The translations under genes were made by a program, and so were the position numbers. Below are positions 45,331-56,539 of a DNA stretch of 64,000 nucleotides, piece after piece (the stretch's first letter is position 1; every line of letters begins with the position of its first letter). Under the pieces are notes generated by a model, which made no database searches, was not told the origin of the DNA, and was given only the letters and a program-made list of their open reading frames with translations. The DNA comes from Jacaranda mimosifolia (lineage: Eukaryota; Streptophyta; Magnoliopsida; Lamiales; Bignoniaceae), in NCBI GenBank assembly GCA_018894105.1, contig CM032121.1, positions 21,486,730 to 21,550,729 of the forward strand, written 5' to 3'.

Positions 45331-47339
45331 TTAACACTCAAATTCTAAAATCCTGAAATAAAATATAAAATATAAAATCGATAAATTTGGCTAGATTAAT
45401 TTTGAATTATATTTAATTAAAATCTAGAAATAAATACCTACAATTAGGGAATTAAATTATAAAGAAGAAAAGGACTTGATTGCTTAAAATTATAAAATTT
45501 AGGGGGTCAATATAAGCGAATTAGAAGTTTGAGGACTTCAGAATAATCAAATTTGGACTTCATTGCCTAGGGACAAAAATGTTAGAGGTCAATGTGTAAG
45601 AAATAAAAGTTGGAGGACTTAATTGAAGTCTGGGGACCAAAGTGAAGGCGGTTTAAAAGTTCAAGTGGGCAAATTGAGTCGGTCAACAAGTTTTGGGGGC
45701 CACTTTGTAAGAGGCTAAAAAATTATAAACACCAAACCAATTCAATAAAAATCTTCCCTTCAGCTTAAGGATTAAAACCATACCAAGAACATCTAAAAAC
45801 ACTGAAGGAATTATTGGAAAATGGAGGGTGACGGCAGACAAGTGGTGAAGGTGGTGGTTTGGCCATTCTCGGTAGGGGGACGAGATGGGACTTAGGGGTT
45901 TTTTGGTTAGAATCTTATGGGGAAGCCAGTGGTTGTGTTAATTTGGAGTTTCGGTTAGCAGCGGTGGTGGTGTGATGGCGGTATTAGACCATGGTTGTGG
46001 TGGGTCTTACACTTTTGGTAATAAGAACTCAAAATTACTTGAGGAGAAATGATGGGCTCAATGTGAGGAATGAATTGGTGGTTTCAGCTCGGGTTTTGGA
46101 TGGCCGACAGTAGAGAATCAAGCACGACAGTGCTAAGGTGGTGTTAGGGTTACAGAATCTTTGGACGGTCAATTGACTGAGCAAACGGCCACCAATTTTT
46201 GAACTGATTTCGGGCCTTTGCTTTCCTTGTCGAGATGCATTTGGTGATGGTGGCCTGCAGCTCCAGTGACGGCGCGTGGTGGTCTGGTAGAGGTATGTGC
46301 AATGGTTTTTGGACAGTTGTACAAAATTAAATTTCGGACTTGTCTAGGCTAGTTCTGGCCTAAAATTAGATCTTAATTCAATCCAATTTGGATAAATTTC
46401 ATATTAAATGTTAAATTTGATTGATTTTTACACTTCTAATTTAGTGTTAATTAAAATTAGGATTATTCGAATGTAATTTCGCTCGAGACGATGATTAATT
46501 TGTAAATATTGAACAAAATTGATTATAATTATAAGTTTAATAAATTAAGAAAAAGTTGATTTAAAGTTATACTCCTAAACTCAACAAAATTAGTATGTTG
46601 TGAACAAAATATAGTTACGCTTAATCCGAAGATCAATTTGCATAAATAGTAGAACAAAAATAGATTATCCAACTTGGAGTTGATAGACTCGTGCCTAACT
46701 AAATTAAGAATCTGGACCCTTGTTACGTAAGTAAAATAAGTGAAGTGATGAATAGAGTTGTTGGGGTTAGCTATTCAAGTATTACATTTGGTAACCTGCA
46801 ATTAAACTTAAGTATTGTGGCAACAAAAACCTATAGAATAATGGAACCCTAAACGAGACCACAATGATGTAGATTATACCAATAACCCCTTCATCAATTG
46901 ATTAGTTAAGGATTACTATATTTAATTGTCTTAAGTATTTAAGTATGAAATAGAGATTGATTGAATTGTATCAGAATAACCTTTAGTTTGATTAAGACAT
47001 TAACTATACTTATACTTAAGATTCAGAAAAGAGATAGGATAATAACTCATGTGATCTTATGATAGTTCTTGATCGGACTAGGAAGCCAGGACCTGAGCGA
47101 CCTTACAACTAGGAATTCCTTGGGTGAGTTTATACTCAATAGTATGAGATTTCTTTGCTGGGGAAAGAACATATATACTTGTTGTATATTCTGGTTGCCT
47201 AATTCTTTTCAATCCATGTATTGAGAAATTTACTACACATAGCCACCTTATGCTAGTTATGATTTCTATTGAACCTTATTTATGCTATTTACTTGGAATT
47301 GGTGATTGTGTGTGAAAACTAAAAAGGGATTTTGAAGTA
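45331..47339 (+). repeat. Probable Ty3/gypsy LTR, plus orientation
   Basis: It begins ttTAACACTC, close to the TGTAACACC start of the minus-strand gypsy LTR at 63760. The two share layout: about 350-390 bp of AT-rich U3 with ggacttaattg-type words, then a TATA-like attataaac at about 45722, then GC-richer stretches with ggtggtggtg. No 3' end or internal region follows. Similarity is by architecture and short words, so family identity is tentative. Confidence 0.5.
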
Positions 47340-47558
47340 TATCTTTCTATCATCGCCATGTCTATCTTGGCATAAACCTGGTGCTGATTTAGCTAGTACT
47401 TGTTTATCATGGCGAATTAAAGTAATAGTGAAATGTTGTTGGACATACTCAGTGATAACAATGATATACTTAATACCTTTGGGGGTGGGCCACGGGATCA
47501 ATTTTGAAAGACAACTGGGCAGAACAGATTGACAGTAATTGAGCTTTCGGTTAATACG
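47340..47558 (-). other. Possible gypsy integrase scrap
   Basis: A minus-strand frame reads WPTPKGIKYIIVITEYVQ, reminiscent of the G-P-x-P-x-S-x-G-x-x-Y-I-L-V-x-V-D-Y-V-S start of gypsy integrase cores. The match is short and the rest of the frame does not fit, so this is weak. Confidence 0.25.
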
Positions 47559-48458
47559 TGTAGCACCCCTCTCGGGATAGCTTACAAGCAGGGATGTGAC
47601 CTAGTTTAGTCTTAAATTGAACCTATAATACAGTCATAGGCCCATCAGAAAAATTTCCAAAACTTATCAGAGATAACAACGAGCTTTATCCTAAACAATC
47701 CTTAACAAAAGTACAGTTTACATGCATTAATTGATTCCATAGCATTCATCATTCCATACATGCCACAAACCTTAATTTCATCCTGACATATCACAACATC
47801 ACTGAGTGTAAAACTTAACTTACGATTGAACCCATAAATAGTCACAAACACCTATTATATTATCAGAAACAACAACAGATTTCATCTCAAGCCAACCTCA
47901 TCAAAAGTACCATATACAAACCATAATTGATCACACAATATTCAACATAATATATATACCCCCATCCCCGCATATGTTAAATTTAGACCTATCATATCAT
48001 AACATCTCTAAGGTATATAAAACATCCAAGAGTACCCAAAAGCATATACAAATGTTTTTCTATTACAAAATATGATCATCGATCCAAGCTTGTAGTTCAA
48101 GTTCATCACCTATTCTTGTATGAGAAAATCAATGAAATATGGGGGGTAAGTCCAAAGGACTTAGTGAGGGATATTCATAATAATAAGCAGTAGGGATCTG
48201 TTAAGGAGGAATCAACTCAACAAATAATAATTTAACAATTAAACAGGAACACTTCAGGATACAGGCGATAACAAGTTAAACAAATAGGAATCTGTCATTC
48301 CTTATTACTCCATGAACATTTTACAAACAATTGAATACAATCAGAATATATAAACCCTAGTCATATGCAGTTCAATAGAACAAACTTAACATGCATATCA
48401 AAACAACCTTATTCTAATCGATTAGACATACCCAAACGTGACAACTTGATACATCGTA

Positions 48459-48645
48459 GATGCCTAGGGGTATCGCTAGCACATCACTGATACTTAGGAG
48501 TATCCCTAGCACATCGCGGATGCCTCCGATACCTAGGAATGTCCTTAGCATATCGTTGATACCTAGGAATATCCCTAGAATATCACTGACACCCATGAGT
48601 ATACTTAGAGTATCCCATATACCTAAGCATTCCGCAAGGATTACC
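48459..48645 (-). repeat. 30-bp tandem repeat in gypsy LTR
   Basis: About six degenerate copies of a 30-bp unit built on cctaggagtatccctagc and acatcactgata. The matching tract is at 61640-61810. Because 30 is a multiple of three, it opens spurious ORFs on both strands. Confidence 0.85.
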
Positions 48646-48707
48646 ACTCGGCCTAAGCGTATCTCCATACATATAATAGATATCGATCAATCGATACATA
48701 TTCTAGG

Positions 48708-48862
48708 CATATATCCAGATAACAAAACAATCAGATAACAAAACGATTGGATAACAAGACAGTCAGATAATAGGACGATCAGATAACAGACAGACATATA
48801 ATAGAACTATCAGATAACAAACATACAGATAATAGAACGATCAGACAACAGACAAGAGTTTT
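48708..48862 (-). repeat. 15-16 bp tandem repeat in gypsy LTR
   Basis: About nine degenerate copies of cagataacaaaacgat-like units. The matching tract is at about 61895-62032. Confidence 0.85.
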
Positions 48863-48976
48863 GGGCGCCAGAACAAACAGAATTCAGAATCAATATCAAG
48901 AGATAACCCTCACAAAGGTATTCTATATTAGAAAAGTAATTTGTAATTCTCACCAAAAAAAAAAATGAAAATTGAA

Positions 48977-49366
48977 TGTTCAAGAAAGCTAAAGGAGGTT
49001 AAGATAAAGTGGCTAAGTTTGTTTTTGCCTCCAAGAGATAAAGTTCAGGAAGCAAAGTTCATCTTGAATTCTTCTATCAAGAAGCAAAGGTCAATTTTGC
49101 TTCTTCTACCAAGAGAAGCTTATGGAATTGTGTAGAAATTATGGTGTCTATAAATATGTGTGTGTAGTATGTACTTGTTAAGAACAATTTTAGAGAGAAA
49201 TGGATGTAGAAAGAGAGAGAGAGAGAGAGAGAAGTATCTTGTAGCCAAAATTATTCCAAAGTTGTATTGCATGAACTTTGGAAAAATAGTTTAATATTGT
49301 ATTGTTACATAAATCTTATACTCCTAATTATCAATTATCTCTCAAATCATATATTTACACACAACA
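48977..49366 (+). repeat. Copia-E 5' LTR (390 bp)
   Basis: The ends are TGTT and AACA. It includes TATA box ctataaatatg at about 49150 and a GA microsatellite at 49213-49233. There is no second copy, so the start is inferred from the inverted ends and the spacing to the primer site. Confidence 0.65.
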
Positions 49367-49371
49367 TATTT

Positions 49372-49384
49372 GTGGTATCGGAGT
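49372..49384 (+). other. Copia-E primer binding site
   Basis: TGGTATCGGAGTC, five bases after the LTR and two changes from the tRNA-iMet site. Confidence 0.8.
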
Positions 49385-49419
49385 CACCCTTTGACCTAAT
49401 AGCCTCTTCCATATACAAA

Positions 49420-50400
49420 AGTGGCTTCAAGTAGTAGCAAGGAGCTTGCCTTCACATATTCCCAATAAGGTGTTCCAATCTTTGTTGGTCAAGATTATAA
49501 GTAATGAGGATGTTGTTCATGTCCCATGAACTTTGGGATATCGTTGAAGAGGGGTATGAAACATATACGTTAGAGGAAGAAACAACGATAACAACCGCGA
49601 AAAAGAAAGAGAATAAGGAGAACAAGACCAAAGATGCAAGAGTCATGTCCTTTATGCATCAAGGGGTAAATAGATCTATCCTTCTACGCATTACGGGTGT
49701 AAAAATATCAAAAGAAGTATGGAAAATATTGAAAAATCAATTTGGAGGACATGGAAAGGTTATTTCTATTAAGTTGCAAAATTTATGGTGAGATTTTGAT
49801 AACCTAGCCATGAAATAAGACGAAAATGTGCATGAATTATTTTCTAGAGTTTATACTGTAGTTAATCAGATCAGAGGATATGGTGATACTATTGAGGATT
49901 AAAAGCTCATAGAAAAGGTGCTATAGAGTTACCAGTAAAGTTCGAGCATATAGTTGCTGCAATTGAAGAATCCAAAGATTTGTAAAAATTATCTTTGGAT
50001 GAACTCATACGATTATTAGAAGCCCGTGAAAAGAGGATAAGCAAATTTTCAAGCGAAAGCTTGGAACAAGCCTTTCAGGTAAAAGCTAATATTTCAGAAC
50101 AAAGAAATCAAAGAAATAGCCAAGAAGAAAAGAAAAATGACTTTGTGCAAAAAGGTTCAAGAGACAGAGCTCATGGAAAATATCAAAACTTCCAATGCTG
50201 AGGACAAGAAAGGAGTAATTTTAATCAGAGTAATTCCAATCAAAATTCAGATCTTTATTGTCGAATTTGTAGAAAAAGTGGTCATGACACCAAAGATTGC
50301 CGCTACAAATGCAAGAAATGTAGAAATGCAAATCATTCCCACAAAGATTGGTGGCATAAAGATGATGGAGAGTTAAATAAAGCTAATTTCACGGAAGCTG
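49420..50400 (+). pseudogene. Copia-E gag
   Basis: Frames give PIFVGQDY, ELWDIVEEGYETY, MSFMHQGVNRSILLRITGV, EVWKILKNQFGGHGK and SLDELIRLLEAREKRI, the usual order of a plant copia gag. A knuckle follows, CRICRKSGHDTKDC (50256-50300), with an extra CKKC after it. Stops near 49500, 49817 and 49980, and frame changes, disable it. Confidence 0.88.
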
Positions 50401-51811
50401 ATGATGTATTTTAGTCCTGCCAGAATTCTCAGCAACAATTTGAGAATATTTGGTAAGTGGATAGCAGTTGCAACAATCACATGTGCGGGAATAAGAAAAT
50501 GTTCGTGAAGCTTGATGAGTCATATACATTGAAAGTGGAACTTGGAGATGGAAAAACCCGCAAAATTATGGGAAAATGAGAAATTGAGGTCATAATGAAA
50601 TAAGGTAAAATTAATATCATTAAGGATGTCTTTTATGTTCCTGATTTAGAACAAACTTTGTTGAGTGTTGGTCAGCTGTTAGAGAAAGATTACAAAGTAG
50701 AGTTCAATAATGACCACTGTGTCATTATTGACAAGCAAAGGAATCTCATGATGGCCAAAATTAAGATGAGTTCCAATAAAGTTTTTCCTCTTAATTTGCC
50801 ATTAAATGAGAAAGTGGTGCTTCAGAGCTCAATAAAGGAAGATTACAACCTTTGGCATCTAAGATATATGCATTTGAGCTATAAAGGTTTGAATTTGTTG
50901 AAAAAGAAAAATATGGTAGTTGGTCTTCCAAATATTCTAGATTGAGATAAGACTTGTGAATGATGTATCTTTGGAAAAATGCATCCTCTACCATTTCCAA
51001 AGATATCATACAGAGCTAAAGCTCCTCTTTAGTCAGTGCATGCTGATATATGTGGACCAACACAGACTCCATCTCTAAACAATAACAGGTACTTCCTTCT
51101 ATTTGCTGATGACTACACTAGAATGATGTGGGTTTATATTTTAAAGCAGAAGTCAGATGTATTTCCTATATTTCTAGAATTCAAAGCACATGTAGAGAAT
51201 CAAAGCGGCAAACAAATAAAGACTCTCAGAACTGATGGAAGAGGTGAATTTATTGGAAAATCCTTCTTGAATTATTGCAAAAAAAAGGCATCCACTGACA
51301 ACTAACAGTCCAGTATAGTCCTCAACAAAATGGAGTTGTTGAGTGAAAGAATCGCACAATTGTTGAAATGGCGCGAAGCATGATGTTAGGTAAAGGACTT
51401 CCCAAATGCTATTAGGGTGAAGCAGTAAATAAGTAGTTTATATTCTGAATCGATCACCAACTAAGGCGGTTCCAAATAGGACTCCATATGAAGCATGGCA
51501 TTGAAGAAAGCCACAAGTAAATCATCTCAAAGTCTTTAGATGTATTGCTTATTCACACATTTCTTCTCAGCAAAGAGAGAAGTTTGACAATAAAGGAGAA
51601 AAATTGATCTTTATAGGTTACAGTGATGAATCCAAGGGATATCAATTATTAGATCCAAAGACAATCAAACTCATTATCTCTCGAGATGTTATTTTTTATG
51701 AAAAACAGGCATGGAATTGGGAAGAAAATGAAAAGATGAAAATGAAGATCATTTATTTGCCTAGCCCAGCTGCTGCTTCAAAACAAGATAAGCAACCGAG
51801 CACAAGTGGGA
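50400..51811 (+). pseudogene. Copia-E protease and integrase
   Basis: VDSSCNNHMCGNKKMF near 50457 is the protease site with DSS for DSG. Then FYVPDLEQTLLSVGQLLEKDYKV, LWHLRYMHLSYKGLNLL, HADICGPTQTPSLNNNRYFL with FADDYTRMMWVY, and LRTDGRGEFIGKSF. The core after QYSPQQNGVVE-like sequence at 51310 is in mixed frames. FIGYSDESKGYQLLDPKT is near its end. Stops are frequent. The frame runs into A-family LTR at 51812. Confidence 0.88.
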
Positions 51812-52374
51812 CCACCATTCCCTCCAAAATCCTTTCAAGCATTGCATTCATGTGTTGAAAGCTTTTCTTTCTTCTTCTTCTTCCCTACCAAAAATCAGCC
51901 TCCACAATAGTTTATCTCTAGCCTTATTCCAGCTTATAGGCTAGATATTTTCGAAGATCTATTTGGTGTGTGGATCATATCAATAGAGGCAAACTACTTT
52001 GTTTGCTATGCTTTTGGAGATCCACTGCACCGAGTCCAATTTGGCAATTTTCTCTAGGGAGATCCAGAAGGATTTTTGGTTTGAATTTTTTCTTGAGAGT
52101 TCCTCAAGGTGTTGAGCATCTTTAGTAATTTTTTTGTGATTTTTAAAGGTGATTTGACAAAGGCGAAAATGGCTCATCTACTGCTATGCATTTTCTGGCA
52201 GTTTCTGGATTAATGAAGAGTTCACCTAATTCTCCTTGGATTTTGCAATTTCTAGGTAACACTCTATCCTAATCTGAATCTTAGGCATGATTTGATCCTT
52301 GTTAGCTATAAGCACTAGTTTATTAAGCCTTTGAAGTTTTTTATAATTGGATACTAGTGTCTTACTTGCTTTCA
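51812..52374 (+). repeat. Copia-A3 5' LTR, last 563 bp
   Basis: It matches 59795-60361 closely (ccaccattccctcc onward). It ends TTTCA directly before ag and the primer site. Confidence 0.9.
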
Positions 52375-52376
52375 AG

Positions 52377-52389
52377 TGGTATTGGAGCC
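52377..52389 (+). other. Copia-A3 primer binding site
   Basis: TGGTATTGGAGCC, two bases after the LTR. It is the clearest of the three A-family sites. Confidence 0.85.
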
Positions 52390-53865
52390 TAAATCAAGCT
52401 TAGATTTGGATTTTTTGTTTGATGATTGATTTATGTGATGGATTGATCCAACTCACCAGATTCTCGATTCATATGATGGATTGGAGTGTTTGGATGATAT
52501 TGTGTGGGGCTTCTTAATTGATGAATTGGAAGCATGCTAATATGTGTTTTAAGTATTAATTCATATTATTAGTATGCTTTAATTCATACCTATTAATGTT
52601 AAATGTTGATTTGGCATTAATTGATGATATATGTTGATATAGCATGTGTTGAATGGCCCTAAGTTTTTTTGGTCATTTTTGGATCCAATATGATTGGAGA
52701 TTTTTGAAGAATTTGATTCTTACTTAAACTAGTTTTTGGAAGTATGTTTGAGCACTTCAATTTCCATTTTTAAAATGTGTTTTGAATCGAGAAATTCATC
52801 TATAATGTGTGTTTTAATGCTTGGGAAGTGTCATAAATTTTTTGGTGCACAAAAGTTGAACCGAAAATGAGTTGACTCGGTCCATACCCAAAAACAGGGC
52901 AAGCTGCCATGCCAGGCCAGCCACCAGCTGGGCAGCGTGCACACTTGCTGCCAAGCCATGCGGCCAGGCTGGGGCAGCAGTGCCCAGTTTCGGGAAGGAT
53001 GAGTTTTGACCAATTTTTTGTGTTCCTTTAGTGACCAAAAGTGTTTTATTTCACATATAATAGATATACAAGTTTTGTGCTAACTCTCAAAATTATGCTT
53101 GACATTTTTGCATGCTTTTAAAAATCGGTTAAAGTTAATCTTCATCATTTGGCATAAATGTTATGCTTGACCAATTACTTGTTTATGAGATAAGCATTTA
53201 ATTGATGGAATTAATTGTTAAGTCTATATTTATTTATTGTTTATTTAATTGTTGAATGAATAATGAATGATGAATGAATGGGGATGATCATGAGCCTTTA
53301 CTATTGATTCTATTTATTTCAAGTTGTTGAAATGGGTTGTATTAAATTAGGGCTTGCATGCCTCTTTATTTCTACTTTGTAAATGTTATGAGAGTAGAAT
53401 CACTAGGAGTGAAGATTTCTTTCTCATGTAAAAGTTACATAGAGCAAAGGATGCCATGGAGGCATGGAGACTTTTGAAGACCCATGAATGTATGGGATAC
53501 ACTCATGTAATAGCTAGATTTAATCAACCTACCTAAAATCAACTAGGTGGTGCACCTATGGCTCTAAGTGCACCACTTAGTTAGGCTCATGGTCATCCCA
53601 CCTTAGGAGCATGCTAGGCGCATTTACTTATTTATGCTTTCCATATCCTATTAATGTATGAGATGCATGTTTAGGATATAGAAAACCTAAATAAGAAGAT
53701 AAAAATGATGAGATCTTTGCAAGCAAGAATACCCTCCACTTAGAATGTCTAAGTGCTTTCAAATATTAAGTCAAAATGAATACAAATTAAAAGATTTTTA
53801 ATTAACCCATGCCTTTTACTAATAGTATATGCCATGATGATGCTAACATTGTTTGTGTGATGTCT

Positions 53866-54155
53866 CACGAGTCGTGGGTTACACTTATGATGGGAAGCTG
53901 TGAGCATATACTCAGTATAAGATACACCCTTGATTTTAGAACCTCCATGCATTGGCACACGAGTCGTGGGATGACGTGAAGCCATCTAGAATCAAAGTTT
54001 GATTGGTAGGTTCGACTTAACATCTAGTAGTGTGAATGTCTCATGAGTCGTGGGTCCACATGAAAAGTGAGGCAAAATATATCAAGAGTTGCATGAGATG
54101 CAATTAGGAAAAGTTGCTTACCTTTCGATTGTTTGTGGATGTCTCATGAGTCATG
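53866..54155 (+). repeat. Four-hairpin array in Copia-A3 leader
   Basis: Cores are at 53866-53876 (CACGAGTCGTG), 53958-53968 (CACGAGTCGTG), 54042-54052 (CATGAGTCGTG) and 54145-54155 (CATGAGTCATG). Spacings are 92, 84 and 103 nt. The fourth is enclosed by GTGGA/TCCAC (54135, 54158). The rest of the leader (52390-54340) is non-coding, with a GC-rich patch at 52890-52990. Confidence 0.85.
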
Positions 54156-54342
54156 GGTCCACTTGCAAGTCCTTAGGATCTTGATTCTCACTAGGAAATA
54201 GGATTTCCCAAACTCTTCTAAGGGGGTGAAGAATATGATAAAATAGTGGGAGAAAAACATGCTTGAAAGACCATGAACATATTTTAATATCAAATTCAAT
54301 CACATGCTTATTCTCTTTTTCGCTTTTGAGGATTTGTGAAAT

Positions 54343-55150
54343 CTCAAGAACGATTTAATGTTCCACTCAATGTTGTTTTGAAAAGCAACAAACCAACCAG
54401 GCCAAACTTCCACGATTGACTTAACCTCAAAAATCATTCTAGATTCCTAAAAGCGGATACATGTCCTACATCATGGTGCTCCTAATCCCATGGGGATTAA
54501 AGTAGATCAAGAGAAACGTGAAAGTTCACAAAATGGGTTTAGGATCGTCTTATCCCATAGTCTTATGGTAGCATCTACAAACTTTAAAAGTCTCAAAGGC
54601 ATATGAATATACCTTGGTTAAAGTTTACAAGATTTGTAAAGCAAATAAGGTATGAGAAGTTTCATGTTGTCAGAGGAGATTTTTCAAGCTAGGACGGATG
54701 TGAAGTCATGTGTCATTGACTACAGTCTAACGATGATTAGTCTTGGAGAAGCTTTTTCCACTTAGATGTAGTAATGGACAGTGATCTCCATGAGAATTCG
54801 ATCCTCACATCATTGCTAAGTTTTATTAATCAAAGTGTTGATCTAGAAAGAGACTGCCATGACAAGGGCAAACCTTTGACACTTGTTTCCTCCTCCAAGT
54901 TTATAAGAGCAGCGAAAAAGAGCAGGTAAAAAGAATATAAGTTCTTCCTCCAACGGAAAATAACTATTAGAGGCGTCCGGAAGAGTCAAGAAAATTATAA
55001 AGGAAATAATCGATATTATTTATTTCTACTTTGGCTAGATAGGCCATTGGAACCATTATGCGAGGAATACCTTGCAACCTTTTGAAAGGGTATGTACTTT
55101 ATTGAAGTATATTTAAGGATAAATTCTTCCTCATGGATATGCGATATTGT
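54343..55150 (+). pseudogene. Copia-A3 gag, heavily decayed
   Basis: It is aligned by position and words to A1 and A2: FNVPLNVVL with RPNFHD near 54360, DLHENSILTSLL near 54790, and a knuckle-like FLLWLDRPLEPLCEEYLATF region with the Cys mostly lost. No frame longer than about 50 codons survives and the start codon is gone. This is the most degraded of the three gags. Confidence 0.75.
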
Positions 55151-56480
55151 ATGTGGTTCTTATCTTTGTAAGTTGTTACAAAGAATAAGAAAGAAGAATA
55201 AAACTAAGTGATGTGAATATGATCCACCACCTTGGATAATGAGCAAGAGTTGTGACCAAAGCCGAAGGCGTATAATAAGTTGGACTTAGGGAACTCTATA
55301 ATTGTATTGAAACCTTGCTATTATGTGCCATTTATTGTTGAGAACATTATTTCAAATTCCCATTTTGGATAGTAAAGGATTTGATCCTTCTATATCAAAT
55401 GGGAGATTGAAGGCATTAAGGAATGGGTTCTTTAATTGCTTATGGTATACTAATAAAGGATTATACATATTGGATTCTCAACCATCACTACTGCACTTCC
55501 AACAAAGTAAGAGAAAGTTAGATATTCAAGAAGATGCCATATTGTGGCATGCAAGACTTGGACATATTTTTGAAAATAGGATGAACAATTTAGAAGCTCT
55601 CAAAGCACTAAATATTGGTGGCATTGAGGATCTCTATACTTGTGAATCTTGTTTAAAGGAAAAAATGACCAAAGCTCCTTTTGTAGGACAAACGAAGCTC
55701 TCCACAAGTCTTTTGAATTTGATCCATATAGATGTTTGTGGACCACTAAGAGTTAGTGGGAGATGAGGCTATTCCTACTTCATCACCTTCACCAATGACT
55801 ATGGTCGATTCGGACACGTGTTTCTTATGAAGAACAATCTAAAGCCTTTGAAAAGTTCAAAAAGTATAGGAGTGAAGTGGAAAAGCAATTATGGCTAAGT
55901 ATTAAAGCTCTTCGACTGGATCGAGGAGGAGAATAGTTGAGCACTGAATTCTTGAATTACCTAAGGGAGAATGAGATTCTCTTACAATAGACTCCAATTA
56001 CCACACCCCAATATATTAAATTGTAGCCGAGAGGAGAAATCGTACCTTGTTAGACATGGTACATTCCATTATGAGCTTCTTCAGTATGCTTATATCTTTT
56101 AGGGAATGTGCCTTAAAGACGACGATTAAGTTACTAAGTGTAGTACCTTCAAAGTTGGTACCCAAAACACCATATGAGATATGATATGTCAAAGCACCCT
56201 CTTACCAATATATCATACTTTGGGGATCTCCTGCCTACGTGAGATGGACAGTGGGAGATAAACTAGATAGTAGATCCACCTTGTGTAAGTTTGTGGAATA
56301 CCCAAAAGAGTCTATGAGTTATTATTTCTATGATCCCTAGGAGCAAAAGGTGTTTGTTTCGAGGAATGCCACCTTTTTAGAAAAGGAATTTCTATAAGAT
56401 AGAAAAAGATATTGTTGTTGAACTTAGTGATGTTCGAGATGATTATCAAATCCCATAAGTAGTAGAAATAAATATATATA
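55150..56480 (+). pseudogene. Copia-A3 protease and integrase
   Basis: The frame 55323-55766 has PILDSKGFDPSISNGRLKAL, LYILDSQPS, WHARLGHIFENRMNNLEAL and YTCESCLKEKMTKAPFVGQ, so the HHCC head is intact here. LIHIDVCGPLRVSGR follows, with a stop. The core then continues in other frames (GRFGHVFLMK, FDWIEEE-like, VGDKLDSRSTLCKFVEYPKESMSYYFYD). Stops and shifts are common. Confidence 0.88.
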
Positions 56481-56539
56481 TCAAAAATCCTTGTACATAA
56501 CCTCTAATAAGGTCGGACTGAATCAAGAAGCAACCCAAA

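Larger units (their letters stand above)
47559..48976 (-). repeat. Gypsy 3' LTR, downstream part
   Basis: It ends at TGTAGCACCCC (plus strand 47559). It is clearly homologous to 61073-62090, including two tandem-repeat tracts in the same order. It is interrupted at 48977 by Copia-E; the LTR's U3 part is missing. Confidence 0.75.
48977..51811 (+). mobile_element. Copia-E: 5' half of a Ty1/copia element
   Basis: It has a short 5' LTR, primer site, gag, protease and integrase in plus orientation, inserted in the gypsy 3' LTR. It stops within the sequence just after integrase at 51811, where A-family LTR begins. RT, RNase H and 3' LTR are absent, so it is a deletion remnant. It belongs to a different copia lineage from the A family (390-bp LTR, different gag). 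Confidence 0.85.

Noticed and set aside
47340..47558. Functional gypsy integrase on the minus strand
   Set aside because: Only about 20 residues resemble the domain start; it is listed as a weak scrap only.
48414..48738. Overlapping open frames on both strands rich in Ile/Pro/Ser (also 61553-61895)
   Set aside because: They arise from the 30-bp tandem repeat, whose period keeps every frame open. The 10-residue repeat they encode follows from the DNA repeat and resembles no protein family.
52814..53038. Ala/Trp/His-rich minus-strand ORF in the Copia-A3 leader
   Set aside because: It follows from the GC-rich leader patch, which is not conserved as a frame in A1 or A2.
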